NCBI GenBank assembly: GCA_000378025.1 | Contig: KB899087.1 | Span: 2,108,001 to 2,172,000, forward strand | DNA length: 64,000 nucleotides | Direction: 5' to 3' | From: Xanthobacteraceae bacterium 501b | GTDB lineage: Bacteria > Pseudomonadota > Alphaproteobacteria > Rhizobiales > Xanthobacteraceae | In this document: piece after piece, positions 44,492-53,289 of the stretch | How positions within the stretch are numbered: position 1 is the first letter of the stretch | How the letters are laid out: each line of letters starts with the position of its first letter | Made by a program: the position numbers and the translations under genes | The notes under the pieces: generated by a model | What the model was told of the DNA's origin: nothing | Databases searched by the model: none | Seen by the model: the letters and a program-made list of their open reading frames with translations, nothing else

Positions 44492-45538
44492 ATGAGCAAC
44501 GCAGACAAGCTCTCCTTCCGCTACCGCCTCGAACAGCAGCCTCCGCGCCTTGGTGCGGGGGGCGTCACGCGCGGTGCTTCGGTGCACGAATTTCCCGCAA
44601 GCATCGGCATCGCCGGCGTCTCGATGCGTCTGGCGCCCGGCTCGATGCGCGAAATGCACTGGCACGCCAATGCCGCCGAATGGGGGTACGTCGTCTCCGG
44701 CGGCTGTCGCACTACCCTGCTGAATCCCGACGGCAGCTGGGAGACCGACACCTTCGGCCCTGGCGATATCTGGTATTTTCCCCGTGGCTGGGGTCATTCG
44801 ATCCAGGGTATCGGCCCCGGAGAGTGTCATTTCATCCTTATCTTCGACAATGGCGATTTCTCCGAGGATCACACCTTCAGCGTCACGGATTGGCTCGCTC
44901 ACACGCCGCAGGCTGTGGTCGCGCAGAATCTCGGCCTCGGTGCCGACGACATCGCCCTGCTGCCGAAAGGCGAGGCCTATTTTGCTGCGGGCCCGGTGCC
45001 CGATGACCGTTCCTTCGATGCCGCGGCGCGCAGCACGCCGGCGCTGGTCAGTACCCATCGCTACCCGCTCGGCGCCCAGCAGCCGCGCCGCGTGCCGGGT
45101 GGCGGCACCCAAGTCTACGTGACCGCGAAGGAGTTCCCTATCTCGACCTCCATGGCCGGCTCCGTGCTGGAAATTCAGCCGGGTGCCATGCGTGAACTGC
45201 ATTGGCATCCGAGCGCCGACGAGTGGCAGTATTACCTTGAAGGATCGGCGGAGATGGGCGTGTTCCTTGCCGAAGGCCAGGTCGTCGTCGAGCCGTTCGA
45301 GCAAGGCGATATCGGCTACGCGCCGATGGGATCGGGCCATTACATCCGCAACACCGGCGAGGGCATGCTGAGGGTTCTGGTCGGGTTCAATAACGGCCTT
45401 TATGAATCGAACGACCTCAGCGCGTGGCTCGCGTCCACCCCGCCGGATGTCTTGGCCACCAATCTGAACCTGCCGCGCGCCACGGCCGAACGTCTGCCGC
45501 ACCGCACGCTCTTCATGGCGCCGCCGATCCGCGCGTGA
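44492..45538 (+). CDS. Bicupin, oxalate decarboxylase family
   Basis: 348 residues with two cupin barrels. Each has the metal site: REMHWHANAAEWGYVVSG (first) and RELHWHPSADEWQYYLEG (second), His-x-His with Glu, plus the later PRGWGHSIQ and APMGSGHYIRN His-containing strands. This duplicated layout is that of manganese oxalate decarboxylase/oxidase. The lid Glu between strands that tells decarboxylase from oxidase was not pinned down here. Oxalate is the likely substrate, but other acids are possible. No signal peptide. Confidence 0.88.
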   Translation: MSNADKLSFRYRLEQQPPRLGAGGVTRGASVHEFPASIGIAGVSMRLAPGSMREMHWHANAAEWGYVVSGGCRTTLLNPDGSWETDTFGPGDIWYFPRGWGHSIQGIGPGECHFILIFDNGDFSEDHTFSVTDWLAHTPQAVVAQNLGLGADDIALLPKGEAYFAAGPVPDDRSFDAAARSTPALVSTHRYPLGAQQPRRVPGGGTQVYVTAKEFPISTSMAGSVLEIQPGAMRELHWHPSADEWQYYLEGSAEMGVFLAEGQVVVEPFEQGDIGYAPMGSGHYIRNTGEGMLRVLVGFNNGLYESNDLSAWLASTPPDVLATNLNLPRATAERLPHRTLFMAPPIRA

Positions 45539-45626
45539 GCCCCCAAGCGTTGCAACATCGAAGGAGAGGACACAAGCGAAGGCTTCGGTCCTCTCTTCAT
45601 TTTCGGCCGCAGCAGCTGGAGTAGAA

Positions 45627-47666
45627 TCAGTGCTTGGTCGGGGCCAGTGTGCGACCCTCGGCATCCACCCGCGTGGCAGCCGAACGGATGGCGACGCTGG
45701 CGGCAGTCAGCGGGTCCTCGACCCGGGCTTCGTTCGCCAGAGGAAGGCGCTGCGATGCGTCCGCCACGCTCACCTGCGTCGGCACGGTGAACGAGAGCGT
45801 GGCGCCCATGGCGACGTTGTTTTCAGCCCGGATCGCCCCGCCATGCGCCTCGACAATGGATCGGCAGATGGCAAGGCCCATGCCCATCCCGTTGGCCTTT
45901 GTAGTGATGAAGGGCTGAAATACCTCGTTGGGGTTTTCCAGCGCGATGCCGGTGCCGTTGTCGCGTACGTCGATGTTCATCATCTGCTGGGGGGCGGTAC
46001 TGAGGGAGATGACGACTTCGCGCGGCCGGCCGTCGATTTTGTCCATGGCCTGGATGGCGTTCAGGATCAAGTTGACGATGACCTGCTGGATCTGCACGCG
46101 ATTGGCAAAGGCCGCCGGCAGTCCCGGCTCGATAAGCTCTCGGATATGGGTCGCGTGCGCGTTTGCTTCACGCTGCAGCATCCGGACCGATTCCGCGATG
46201 AGACCGGCAAGATCGAACGCTTCCGGTTGAGGTGTGTCCTTCCGCGCCAGGGATCGAACGCGCGCCAGGGTTTCAGACGCCCGGGTACTGTTGGCGATCA
46301 CGCCATCCAGGCACATGGCCACCTCGGCAATGTCCGGGGTGGGCGCCGCTAGCCAGCGCTTGGCCGATTCTCCGTAGGTCTTGATGGCGGCCAGCGGTTG
46401 GCTGACTTCATGCGCGATCGAGGCGGAAAGCTGCCCAAGGGTGGAGACACGCGCGGCATGGGCCAGGTCGGCCGACGCCTGCTCCAGCCTGGCCCGCGCA
46501 TTGTTGCGATCGGTCACATCGATGGCCGTGATCAGCACGCGGGACCATTCGCTTCTTCCCCGAAGCAGCGTCGCGCGCCATAGCACGTCGATCACCCTGC
46601 CCTGCGCGGTGCGAAACTGGGTCTCGACCTCACGCATCTGCCCGCCTTCGAGGAAGGTGGCAAAGATTTCTGCAAGCGCGGCCTCGGTCGAGGGCATGTA
46701 GTGCGCCACAAAGGTCTTTCCGACCATCACATCGGGCGAGTCCGTGCCGAAAAGGCGGGCCGTTGCCCTGTTGGCGATATGCGTCGAACCCAGATTGCGG
46801 AGAACGGGGATCTGGTCGTTGCTTGTCCGGAGCGACTGCGGCGTGACGCCGGATGCCTTGAGATGGGCAAGGACGCGCGTCCAGTCGGATTCCCACATGG
46901 AAACCGGAGATTCATGGAAGATCGCCTCATAGCGCTCTTCCGAGATCCGGCGCGCCTCATGCGCCTGCCGTTCCGCCGTAAGGTCCGTGCCGGTTTCAAT
47001 CACGCCGATACGACGCCCCAACCGGTCTTGCCGGACAAGCGACCGCCCGGCCAGCACGATTTCGCTGCCATCGCGACGTCGACGGTGCATTTCGCCCGCC
47101 CAGCTGCCCTCGGCCGAAAGGGCGCGCTCCACCTCGGCACGCGGATAGTCCGATTGAAGCAATTCGTGGCAATGCGCGCCGATGGCATCTTCCCGCGACC
47201 AGCCATAGAGCCGCTCCGCCCCCTCGTTCCAGTAGAGGATGCGCCCGGCCGTGTCGCAGATGATGACGGTGTCGTGGGTGAACTCCAGGATCCGCGCCTG
47301 CTCGCGCAGGGGGGCGGCCTCCGCGCTCAGCCGGAAGGCAAGCCCCGTGACGCAGGCGATCAACAGGGCACTGAGGATGAAATCGGGAACGGTATGCGGA
47401 TTGGCGGCCGTCGCCGACGCGATGAAATAGCCGATCGCGCTGAGGACCAGACAGGCCGCACCAGCGGGAAGTACAAATCGATGCAGGCCGCCCGCGGCGA
47501 CGATCACCACGACGACAATGTAAAGCGCAGCGATCGCGCTATGAACGGGAAGCCAGAGGTCGGCCATGAACACCGCCCCGGCGACGGCGGTCGCCGCAGC
47601 CGCGCAGACGACTTTGTCGGCGCTCTTCATCCTCTGCCATACGCTCGGCGCATCCGTCACAGGCAC
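45627..47666 (-). CDS. Multi-PAS sensor histidine kinase
   Basis: 679 residues. About four membrane helices lie at 20-110 (AAAATAVAGAVFMADLWLP, LYIVVVVIVAAGG, LPAGAACLVLSAIGYFI), then a PAS domain at about 122-235 (ILEFTHDTVIICDTAGRILYWNEGAERLYGWSRED) with a PAC segment, and a second PAS at about 242-385. HisKA has His419 (SASIAHEVSQPLAAIKTY), and HATPase has NLILNAIQAMDKI and GMGMGLAICRSIVEAHGG. It is built like the FixL-like kinase at 22450 with an additional PAS. No regulator gene is adjacent: an orphan kinase. Confidence 0.92.
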   Translation of the reverse strand: MPVTDAPSVWQRMKSADKVVCAAAATAVAGAVFMADLWLPVHSAIAALYIVVVVIVAAGGLHRFVLPAGAACLVLSAIGYFIASATAANPHTVPDFILSALLIACVTGLAFRLSAEAAPLREQARILEFTHDTVIICDTAGRILYWNEGAERLYGWSREDAIGAHCHELLQSDYPRAEVERALSAEGSWAGEMHRRRRDGSEIVLAGRSLVRQDRLGRRIGVIETGTDLTAERQAHEARRISEERYEAIFHESPVSMWESDWTRVLAHLKASGVTPQSLRTSNDQIPVLRNLGSTHIANRATARLFGTDSPDVMVGKTFVAHYMPSTEAALAEIFATFLEGGQMREVETQFRTAQGRVIDVLWRATLLRGRSEWSRVLITAIDVTDRNNARARLEQASADLAHAARVSTLGQLSASIAHEVSQPLAAIKTYGESAKRWLAAPTPDIAEVAMCLDGVIANSTRASETLARVRSLARKDTPQPEAFDLAGLIAESVRMLQREANAHATHIRELIEPGLPAAFANRVQIQQVIVNLILNAIQAMDKIDGRPREVVISLSTAPQQMMNIDVRDNGTGIALENPNEVFQPFITTKANGMGMGLAICRSIVEAHGGAIRAENNVAMGATLSFTVPTQVSVADASQRLPLANEARVEDPLTAASVAIRSAATRVDAEGRTLAPTKH

Positions 47667-47889
47667 GGCCCTCTATCTCCGCGAATATGGCGCCGACAGG
47701 AGCGGCAGCCCTTTTGCGATGTAGCGGAGAAATGGCTCATCTGTATTGAACATCTGTGCTGGTTCCTCCGAAAGTCGTCGTTGCATGGGAGCCGCGCCGG
47801 GGAGACTAACGTCGCCGCGGATGACGCGGCACCGACCGGCGCATGTCATCCGCATCGTCCATGGACGTGTTTGTGTGGGAGAGTGAGGC

Positions 47890-48768
47890 ATGCATCGGGC
47901 AGACGACCAGGCGGCAAGACCATGGATCGACGGCTCCTTCCGCACCAGTGATGGCGTGACGCTGCACTATCTGGAGGCGGGATCCGGCAAGCCTGTCATC
48001 CTCATCCCCGGCTGGTCGCAAACGGCCGAACAATGGAAATTCCAGATCGAAAGCCTGAGCGCGGCATGCCATGTCATCGCCGTGGACATGCGTGGGCACG
48101 GGCTGAGTGAGAAGCCGGCCCATGGCTATCGCATTTCGCGTCTCGCGGCCGACCTGCATGACTTGATTCGCTCGCATGACCTGCGGAACGTCGTGCTAAT
48201 CGGCCATTCAATGGGCTCCTCGGTGATATGGAGCTACCTTGAACAATATGGCGATGCCGATATCGAGCGGATGGTGTTCGTGGATCAGGCCTCGGCCATT
48301 GTCGGCGAACCGGGCTGGTCGGAGGAAGAGCGTCTCAACGCGGGCGCCATACTCTCGGCCCAGGAGGCCGCAGAGCTGGTGGCGCGCCTGGCGCAGGATG
48401 ACGGATCGTTAAGTGCCTCATTCGTCAGGAGCATGTTCAGTGACCATTACCCCGCTGACCATGTTGACTGGGTGCTCGCGCAAAATGCCCTCTTGCCGCG
48501 CGCCTACGCCGCACGCCTGCTCTATGATCATGCCTTCAAGAACTGGCAGGACGTCATCGGGCGCATCCGTCGCCCGTGCCTCTGCGTGGGTGCGGAGCGC
48601 AGTATAGTGCCCTGGCAAGCAATGCTGGCTTCCGGGCGTGCGATAGCGGGAGCTCAGACCGTCATATTCAAGGAAGAAGAGGGCGGATCCCATTTCATGT
48701 TTCTTGAAAATCCGATCAAATTCAATCTGGTTCTGGCTGATTTCCTTTCGGATTATGCGAAAAGCTGA
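47890..48768 (+). CDS. Alpha/beta hydrolase
   Basis: 292 residues. Oxyanion-loop segment LIPGWSQTAEQWKFQ, nucleophile Ser107 in GHSMGSSVIW, and a late GGSHFMFLENP with the catalytic His; the Asp/Glu is in CLCVGAERSIVP. The VDMRGHGLSEKPAHGYRISRLAADLHDLI stretch fits the haloalkane dehalogenase/haloperoxidase/esterase group. It is divergent from the orphan kinase with about 220 nt between starts and lies 129 nt upstream of crcB. Confidence 0.9.
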   Translation: MHRADDQAARPWIDGSFRTSDGVTLHYLEAGSGKPVILIPGWSQTAEQWKFQIESLSAACHVIAVDMRGHGLSEKPAHGYRISRLAADLHDLIRSHDLRNVVLIGHSMGSSVIWSYLEQYGDADIERMVFVDQASAIVGEPGWSEEERLNAGAILSAQEAAELVARLAQDDGSLSASFVRSMFSDHYPADHVDWVLAQNALLPRAYAARLLYDHAFKNWQDVIGRIRRPCLCVGAERSIVPWQAMLASGRAIAGAQTVIFKEEEGGSHFMFLENPIKFNLVLADFLSDYAKS

Positions 48769-48897
48769 TGTTGCGATGTTCGCATACCTTTGTTTATGCG
48801 ATCCATATCAACGTGGAATTATGTCAGCGAGCCTGGTCTGAAAGACTATCCCTGCCGCGCTCATCTCCGACTGCGGGCAAGCTTAAGGGAAGTCACC

Positions 48898-49308
48898 ATG
48901 CTCACATATGGATGTGTCGCGCTCGGCGGAGCACTTGGCAGCGTGCTGCGCTTCGGGTTGGGCCGCTGGCTCAGTGTGTTCCTCGGCGACATGCTTCCCT
49001 GGGGAACGATCGTCATCAATGTGGGCGGCTCCTTCGCAATCGGTCTATTCGCCGCGTTATTCGAGAGCCGAACGCATTCCGCCATTCCTTTTGAGTTTCG
49101 CCAGTTCGTGCTGGTGGGTCTGTGCGGAGGGTTCACGACCTTTTCGTCCTTCAGCCTTCAGACCCTCATGCTGCTCAATGCCGGGCATCCGGGCCGCGCT
49201 GCACTCAATATCGTCCTCTCCGTTCTGCTTTGCCTCATCGCGTGTAGTATTGGCCATATGGTTCCTAGTGCCTTTGCCGGGGCGCCACAGACGTTGAGCG
49301 TAAGGTGA
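48898..49308 (+). CDS. crcB: Fluoride channel CrcB (Fluc)
   Basis: 136 residues in four membrane segments: GGALGSVLRFGLGRWLSVFLG, the conserved NVGGSFAIGLFAALF, FVLVGLCGGFTTFSSFSLQTLMLL with the GFTTFSTF-type pore motif, and LNIVLSVLLCLIACSIG. CrcB forms a dual-topology dimer that exports fluoride. The ATG at 48898 has AAGGGAAG upstream; the frame is open upstream to 48790 but that part is not CrcB-like. No crcB-type riboswitch motif is seen upstream. Confidence 0.93.
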   Translation: MLTYGCVALGGALGSVLRFGLGRWLSVFLGDMLPWGTIVINVGGSFAIGLFAALFESRTHSAIPFEFRQFVLVGLCGGFTTFSSFSLQTLMLLNAGHPGRAALNIVLSVLLCLIACSIGHMVPSAFAGAPQTLSVR

Positions 49309-49375
49309 TTTCGTGCCTGCCGGACGCTCGCCCGGCGCAATTCGCCCATGAACATGTGAATCGGCGTGGAATAAG

Positions 49376-49429
49376 GCCCCCGCTTTAGGGGCTATCGGCG
49401 TCCAAACGGGACCCCTCTGACGCAGGGGT
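49376..49429. repeat. Two tandem small hairpins after crcB
   Basis: GCCCC/GGGGC (49376-49380 and 49388-49392) and ACCCCT/AGGGGT (49411-49416 and 49424-49429) are perfect short inverted repeats with 7-nt loops, 70-120 nt past the crcB stop. There is no T run, so they are not clear terminators. They sit where the accessory region begins and may belong to a mobile element end. Confidence 0.4.
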
Positions 49430-49548
49430 TCACAGTGCCTCCGGGACGATCGGAGACCAGGTTTGGGATGCTTGTGGTGGAGACGATTGGCCTGCTGCCG
49501 GTTTCGTGGACACCGAGATAAGGTGTTCAACGGGACTGGAGAGCGGGA

Positions 49549-49713
49549 ATGCAACGACGGAGGTTCAGCCGCGAGTTCAAGCTTGAGGCTGTAAGATTGG
49601 TGAAGGATCGGGGCGTTGCCGTTGCGCAGGCTTCCCGCGACCTGGATGTCCACGAGAACGTGCTGCGTAAATGGGTCCGCGAGGCGAAGACGGATCCTCA
49701 GCATGCCTTTCCC
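49549..49713 (+). pseudogene. IS3-family transposase OrfA, truncated
   Basis: The frame starts MQRRRFSREFKLEAVRLVKDRG and continues VAVAQASRDLDVHENVLRKWVREAKTDPQHAFP, the helix-turn-helix half of IS3-family OrfA proteins (normally about 95-100 residues followed by a leucine zipper). After QHAFP the sequence no longer matches and the frame ends at 49785 with unrelated residues. OrfB is absent. The break at about 49713 marks a recombination or deletion point at the edge of the accessory region. Confidence 0.82.
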
Positions 49714-50249
49714 GTTTCTCGACCATCCTGCGCCATACCAACATCGGTACCAACAAAGTGGTCCGGCTGGGGTGACACGCAGTGATACGGGGTAGGAAGA
49801 AAAATCTTTGTTAGCCAGAGGGTTGGTGCGATTTCCGGCACGGCGCGGGATGGTCTGAAACCACCCTAGTTCATTCCCACTCGATCATTGGCGGTTAAGT
49901 TAAGATACTGAAGAATATGTATAAAAAATATTTTTGTTCTCAACGTGCCGACTGTCAGACCGTCAAAAAACGGAGCTCTTGAAATCATTGCACTTTCTAT
50001 TCTGAAATCGAAAATCATGCTTTCGGGGTCTATCGTCAACCGCGGAATTCAGGAAACGATCCGACCCGCTCCATGCATCGTAATGTATGCCTATCATTGT
50101 CGCAGCCGAGCATTCGTTGAATGAGGCTTGCGTCCGCCTACAATGTCTTCCCGGCCGAAATTCGGCACTGCGATCTTAATCTCTCGTGATCGGAAGGGCC
50201 GCATCGGGTTTCGGCGAGGAGGACGCTCCCAGCCATCCCGTTAGGTGAA

Positions 50250-50273
50250 GTTCGAATCCCTTCCGCCCCGCCA
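50250..50273 (+). other. tRNA 3'-end-like sequence (possible attachment-site remnant)
   Basis: The stretch opens with GTTCGAATCCC and closes with CCCCGCCA, as does the last 24 nt of many tRNA-Ser or tRNA-Leu genes: T-loop, acceptor 3' strand and encoded CCA-type end. No 5' part of a tRNA precedes it and the T stem does not pair, although CGGAAGGG/CCCTTCCG (50190-50197 against 50258-50265) pairs perfectly. This is what an integrative element attachment site looks like, but a chance match is possible. Confidence 0.35.
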
Positions 50274-50286
50274 CCGTCTCAAAACA

Positions 50287-50344
50287 CGGCGGGCCACGCC
50301 CGACGAAGATGAGCAATACGTCTACGCTATAACACTCTAAAGCC
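50287..50344. repeat. Dispersed repeat, partial copy A
   Basis: This 58-nt stretch (CGGCGGGCCACGCCCGACGA at its start, ending CTCTAAAGCC) matches the right half of the two 128-bp copies at 54966-55093 and 56213-56340 with few differences. The left half, including one arm of the hairpin, is absent here. Confidence 0.75.
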
Positions 50345-50505
50345 CTACGGCGTGACAACAGGCGTTAATCGTCATAGTCGATACGCGCTATTGGCATTCT
50401 CGGAATGGCGGGGTCTGGTGGAAAGCGGAAAGGCAGATCTCCGGCTGGGTTGACGAGAAAGCAGCCAAAACTGTCGCAAAAATTCCCTGCGTAAAGCCGA
50501 CTTTC

Positions 50506-50525
50506 GCACCCGACTTTTACGACAG
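50506..50525. repeat. Short repeat GCACCYGACTTYTRCGACAG, copy 1
   Basis: Seventeen of 20 nt agree with 54817-54836. A CTGTCGC word 36 nt upstream is the inverse of the shared terminal GCGACAG/ACGACAG, giving the look of transposon-end sequence. Its element was not identified. Confidence 0.5.
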
Positions 50526-50738
50526 CAATTCCCCTGGAATTTCAAAGGATGCTGATCTCTTGCGAATCTTAGACAGACTGTGCGAAAACTCTTTTGATGA
50601 ATGATGGCCTGCACTGTTCAGTGCCGGAACTCTGCGGATCAGAAGACTTGTCTGATTTCGATGTCCAAAGAGCCCGAGAAGGCGTTGTTGGGCTCCTGTT
50701 CGCCCCCGTTTGGCTCAGAAAGTGCGTAGAACGGCCTG

Positions 50739-52184
50739 TCATGCCCTGACCGCAGCGATGAGGCCCGGAACGCCGACAAGGGTTATGGCTCGCCTGATGT
50801 TGTAGGCCAGCGCCGTCAGGCTGAACTCCCCTTTGACGTTTTCCAACCGCCGCATCAGGAACGCGCCCTGATACATCCATTGTTTTATGGTACCGAACGG
50901 GTGCTCGACGCTTTCGCGCCGCCGATCCAGTATGTCGGGCCGGGCGGTAAGACGCGATGCCATGCGGTCGAGCACCGCCTCGTTCTCAAGGCGCGACACA
51001 CGACGGAAGCTTTTGGTGCAGCGTTCACGTAGGTGGCATGCCTTGCAGGCGTCGCGGTTGACGTAGTCGATCTTCACATTGTCGCGCGATTTGCCAAAAT
51101 GGCGGGGTGAGAGCATCTGGTCTGCGGGGCAAAGGTAAATGTCCTTGTCCGGATCGTAGCGGAATTCCTCCTTGGAGAAGAATCCCTCGGCGACGGCCGG
51201 ACCGCGGATCGGTTTGGGAACATAGGCGGTAATGCCCGCTTTCTCGCAAGCCTCGATATCCTCGATCTTGAAGTAGCCCCGGTCGGCAACCGCCTCGATC
51301 CTGTCGACACCGAGCGTGTCCATTGCTGCCTCGACCGTCGGCGTAAGAAGCCCCATATCGAGCACCTGGTTGCAGACCTCCTGCGCGGCGATCAGCTTGT
51401 GCTTCACATCAACCGCAAGCTGGATGTTGTAGCCGACGCCGACCTTCGTCATGCGCGCCATGGCGCGGGCATCCGGATCAGTTAGCGAGATCTGATCCTC
51501 GCCAGTCTTGTCCAATTCATCCAGCAATGCCTTGTGACGATCACGCTTGCCTTTGATCGCCGCAATCTTTTCCGCGAGTTTGCCATCGCCGCGGCCGGAA
51601 CCATTGCCATTGCCGCGGGCTTTCTCCTCCTGTGCATCGTCCTCATCAAGCCGCTTCATGTAGTCGGCCAGTTTCTCGTCGGCTTCGTTGATGAACTTCG
51701 TCAACGCTCCCCGCGTGAAGTTACGATCCTTGTTGTTCACCGCCTTGATGCGCGTGCCGTCCACGGCCAGCAGTTCCCGTCCGAACAGGTCGAATTGCCG
51801 GCACAGGATGACGAACTCGCGAAACACCTGTCGGAAGGCAGACCGGTTCAATCGGCGGAAATCGGCAATTGTCTTGAAGTCGGGTTTTAGGTGCCGCAGC
51901 AGCCAGATGACTTCGATGTTGCGGTGGGTCTCAGCCTCCAGTCGCCGACTCGACCGTACGCGGTTGACGTAGCCGTACACGTAGAGCTTCAAAAGGTCGG
52001 ACGGATCATAACCCGGACGGCCCGTCGTCTTCGCCGTCACGCGGTTGAACCCGGCGGTCGCTAGGTCCAGTTGATCCACGAAGGCTTCGATGAACCGAAC
52101 CGGATTGTCCGGCCCGACGTAATCGTCGACCGCCTCCGGCAGAAGCAGCAGTTGCGAGCGGTCTATTCCTGAAAGATGTGCCAT
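50739..52184 (-). CDS. IS1182 family transposase
   Basis: 481 residues, full length for the family. N-terminal DUF772-type domain (LPEAVDDYVGPDNPVRFIEAFVDQLDL ... GRPGYDPSDLLKLYVYGYVNRVRSSRRLEAETHRNIEVIWLL), then the DDE catalytic domain: first Asp in LLAVDGTRIKA, second in VADRGYFKIEDIEACEKAG and the Glu in RRESVEHPFGTIKQWM. A cysteine cluster (CKACHLRERC) is typical. No frameshift, so it may be active. Clear terminal inverted repeats could not be fixed by eye; the element probably spans about 50.5-52.25 kb. Confidence 0.93.
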   Translation of the reverse strand: MAHLSGIDRSQLLLLPEAVDDYVGPDNPVRFIEAFVDQLDLATAGFNRVTAKTTGRPGYDPSDLLKLYVYGYVNRVRSSRRLEAETHRNIEVIWLLRHLKPDFKTIADFRRLNRSAFRQVFREFVILCRQFDLFGRELLAVDGTRIKAVNNKDRNFTRGALTKFINEADEKLADYMKRLDEDDAQEEKARGNGNGSGRGDGKLAEKIAAIKGKRDRHKALLDELDKTGEDQISLTDPDARAMARMTKVGVGYNIQLAVDVKHKLIAAQEVCNQVLDMGLLTPTVEAAMDTLGVDRIEAVADRGYFKIEDIEACEKAGITAYVPKPIRGPAVAEGFFSKEEFRYDPDKDIYLCPADQMLSPRHFGKSRDNVKIDYVNRDACKACHLRERCTKSFRRVSRLENEAVLDRMASRLTARPDILDRRRESVEHPFGTIKQWMYQGAFLMRRLENVKGEFSLTALAYNIRRAITLVGVPGLIAAVRA

Positions 52185-52268
52185 GGCAAAGTGTAGATCG
52201 AGCGTCGCCGCAAGGGAATCCTCAGGTGATTTTCGGGCAACGGGAATAAGCGAAACTGGAGGGAATTA

Positions 52269-52673
52269 ATGACTGACTGGGATCTAATCCGAGACATGAT
52301 GGCCGCAGCGATCGATGCTTGTGAGCGCGTGGAGGCTGCTGGATACCATGAGAGCGATAGAGACGCGGCTGTTAGCGTGCGCGGCCAAGATGTTAGCATC
52401 CACGACTTTCTTACAAGCGCATGGACCTATCCGGAAAACATTCGATACGAGATCATCCGAAAAAGACATGATAAGGGAGACGACCGTGCCTATGTGCCGG
52501 AGGCCTCCCGCATCCTTATTGCCATGGCACACGCCGCAGCAGAAATAATTGGATCCCACCAACCCGAGGCTCCAGCAGTAGATGACATACGCAAAATGAT
52601 CACTTGGTTCGGTGGCCACGCCGTCCCCGGTATCGAGCAAGCTATCGGGAACCGGCGTAGCAGCTCATCTTAA
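52269..52673 (+). CDS. Hypothetical protein
   Basis: 134 residues with a good ribosome site (GGAGGGAATTA before ATG). The sequence is helical and hydrophilic: DLIRDMMAAAIDACERVEAAGY, VRGQDVSIHDFLTSAWTYPENIRYEIIRKRHDKGDD and ILIAMAHAAAEIIGSHQ. No known motif or membrane segment. Codon use is less GC-biased at third positions than the core genes, suggesting transfer. It lies right beside the IS1182 transposase, divergent from it. Function unknown, but it looks like a real protein. Confidence 0.65.
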   Translation: MTDWDLIRDMMAAAIDACERVEAAGYHESDRDAAVSVRGQDVSIHDFLTSAWTYPENIRYEIIRKRHDKGDDRAYVPEASRILIAMAHAAAEIIGSHQPEAPAVDDIRKMITWFGGHAVPGIEQAIGNRRSSSS

Positions 52674-52854
52674 ACCAAAAACGTTAGTTTCCACACGGTC
52701 TGTAGAAGTTTTGCGACAACAGAAGGATGAGAACAGACGCTTAATTAGGCTATGTCTGCGAAAACCCTTACGGCTACTCCCGCGCTATCAGGTTGCAATC
52801 AGGTGTTCGTTTTGGGAAACACGGCTCTCCTCCGTCCCATCTCGACCGCGATTA

Positions 52855-53289
52855 CTAGCCACGCGGTTCCCCTCCTGTCCGGACGGCGACGCACTCAATT
52901 TCGAGGTCGAAGGCGCCGGGCCAAGAGCCGACGGCGATGAAGGTTCGGGCCGGAAGGTGCCTTTGGAAGTGTTCGCGGTAGACGGCGTTCACAGCGGCAT
53001 AATGGCCGGCATTGGCGGCATAGATCTTTGTCGAGACCACGCTTTCAAACGTCTCTCCCGCAGCTTCGAGGCAAGCCTTGAGAGCCTTGAGCGCTGCGTT
53101 GCACTGGGTTGCGATATCGCCGGAGACGATCTGACCCGTTGCGACGTCGATCGGTGGAATTCCCGAGATGAATAGGAAACCCCTCGCCTCGACGACCAAG
53201 GACAGGGGCACACCGAGATCGCGGATCGCCTGGGACAGGACAGGGACTTCGATCGCCCGGAAGTCCGGCGCGGCCATGACGCCGTTCAT
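52855..53289 (-). CDS. RidA family protein
   Basis: 144 residues from ATG 53289, which overlaps the racemase stop by 4 nt. The fold is that of RidA/YjgF: FLFISGIPPIDVATGQIVSGDIATQCNAALKALKACLEAAGETFESVVSTKIY, with the substrate-binding Arg in PARTFIAVGSWPGAFDLEIECVAV. RidA proteins hydrolyse reactive 2-aminoacrylate and other imines released by amino-acid enzymes. Coupling to a racemase suggests clearing of an imine from amino-acid turnover (inference). An apparently longer frame upstream mirrors the racemase gene. Confidence 0.9.
   Translation of the reverse strand: MNGVMAAPDFRAIEVPVLSQAIRDLGVPLSLVVEARGFLFISGIPPIDVATGQIVSGDIATQCNAALKALKACLEAAGETFESVVSTKIYAANAGHYAAVNAVYREHFQRHLPARTFIAVGSWPGAFDLEIECVAVRTGGEPRG

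Larger units (their letters stand above)
49786..50738. other. Long non-coding stretch, AT-richer
   Basis: About 950 nt with no convincing gene and visibly lower GC than the core (for example 49890-50030). It contains a tRNA 3'-end-like sequence at 50250-50273, a partial dispersed repeat at 50287-50344 and one member of a 20-nt pair at 50506-50525. Short frames on the minus strand are not protein-like. It appears to be mobile-element debris. Confidence 0.6.

Noticed and set aside
48769..48897. Fluoride riboswitch upstream of crcB
   Set aside because: None of the conserved crcB-motif segments (GGNGAUGG and the CUGAUG...CUCCU-like end) is recognisable in this stretch.
50180..50280. Complete tRNA or tmRNA gene
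   Set aside because: Only the 3' end resembles a tRNA. The T stem does not pair and no D or anticodon arm can be drawn.
50372..50614. Small minus-strand open frame of 80 codons
   Set aside because: Composition is Arg/Ser-rich and it covers the element-end repeat; no ribosome site and no protein-like features.
50526..52268. Exact ends of the IS1182 element
   Set aside because: AATTCCC words occur on both sides (about 50529 and, inverted, 52267), but the match soon breaks down and the right one overlaps the ribosome site of the next gene. No target duplication was found, so no boundary is claimed.
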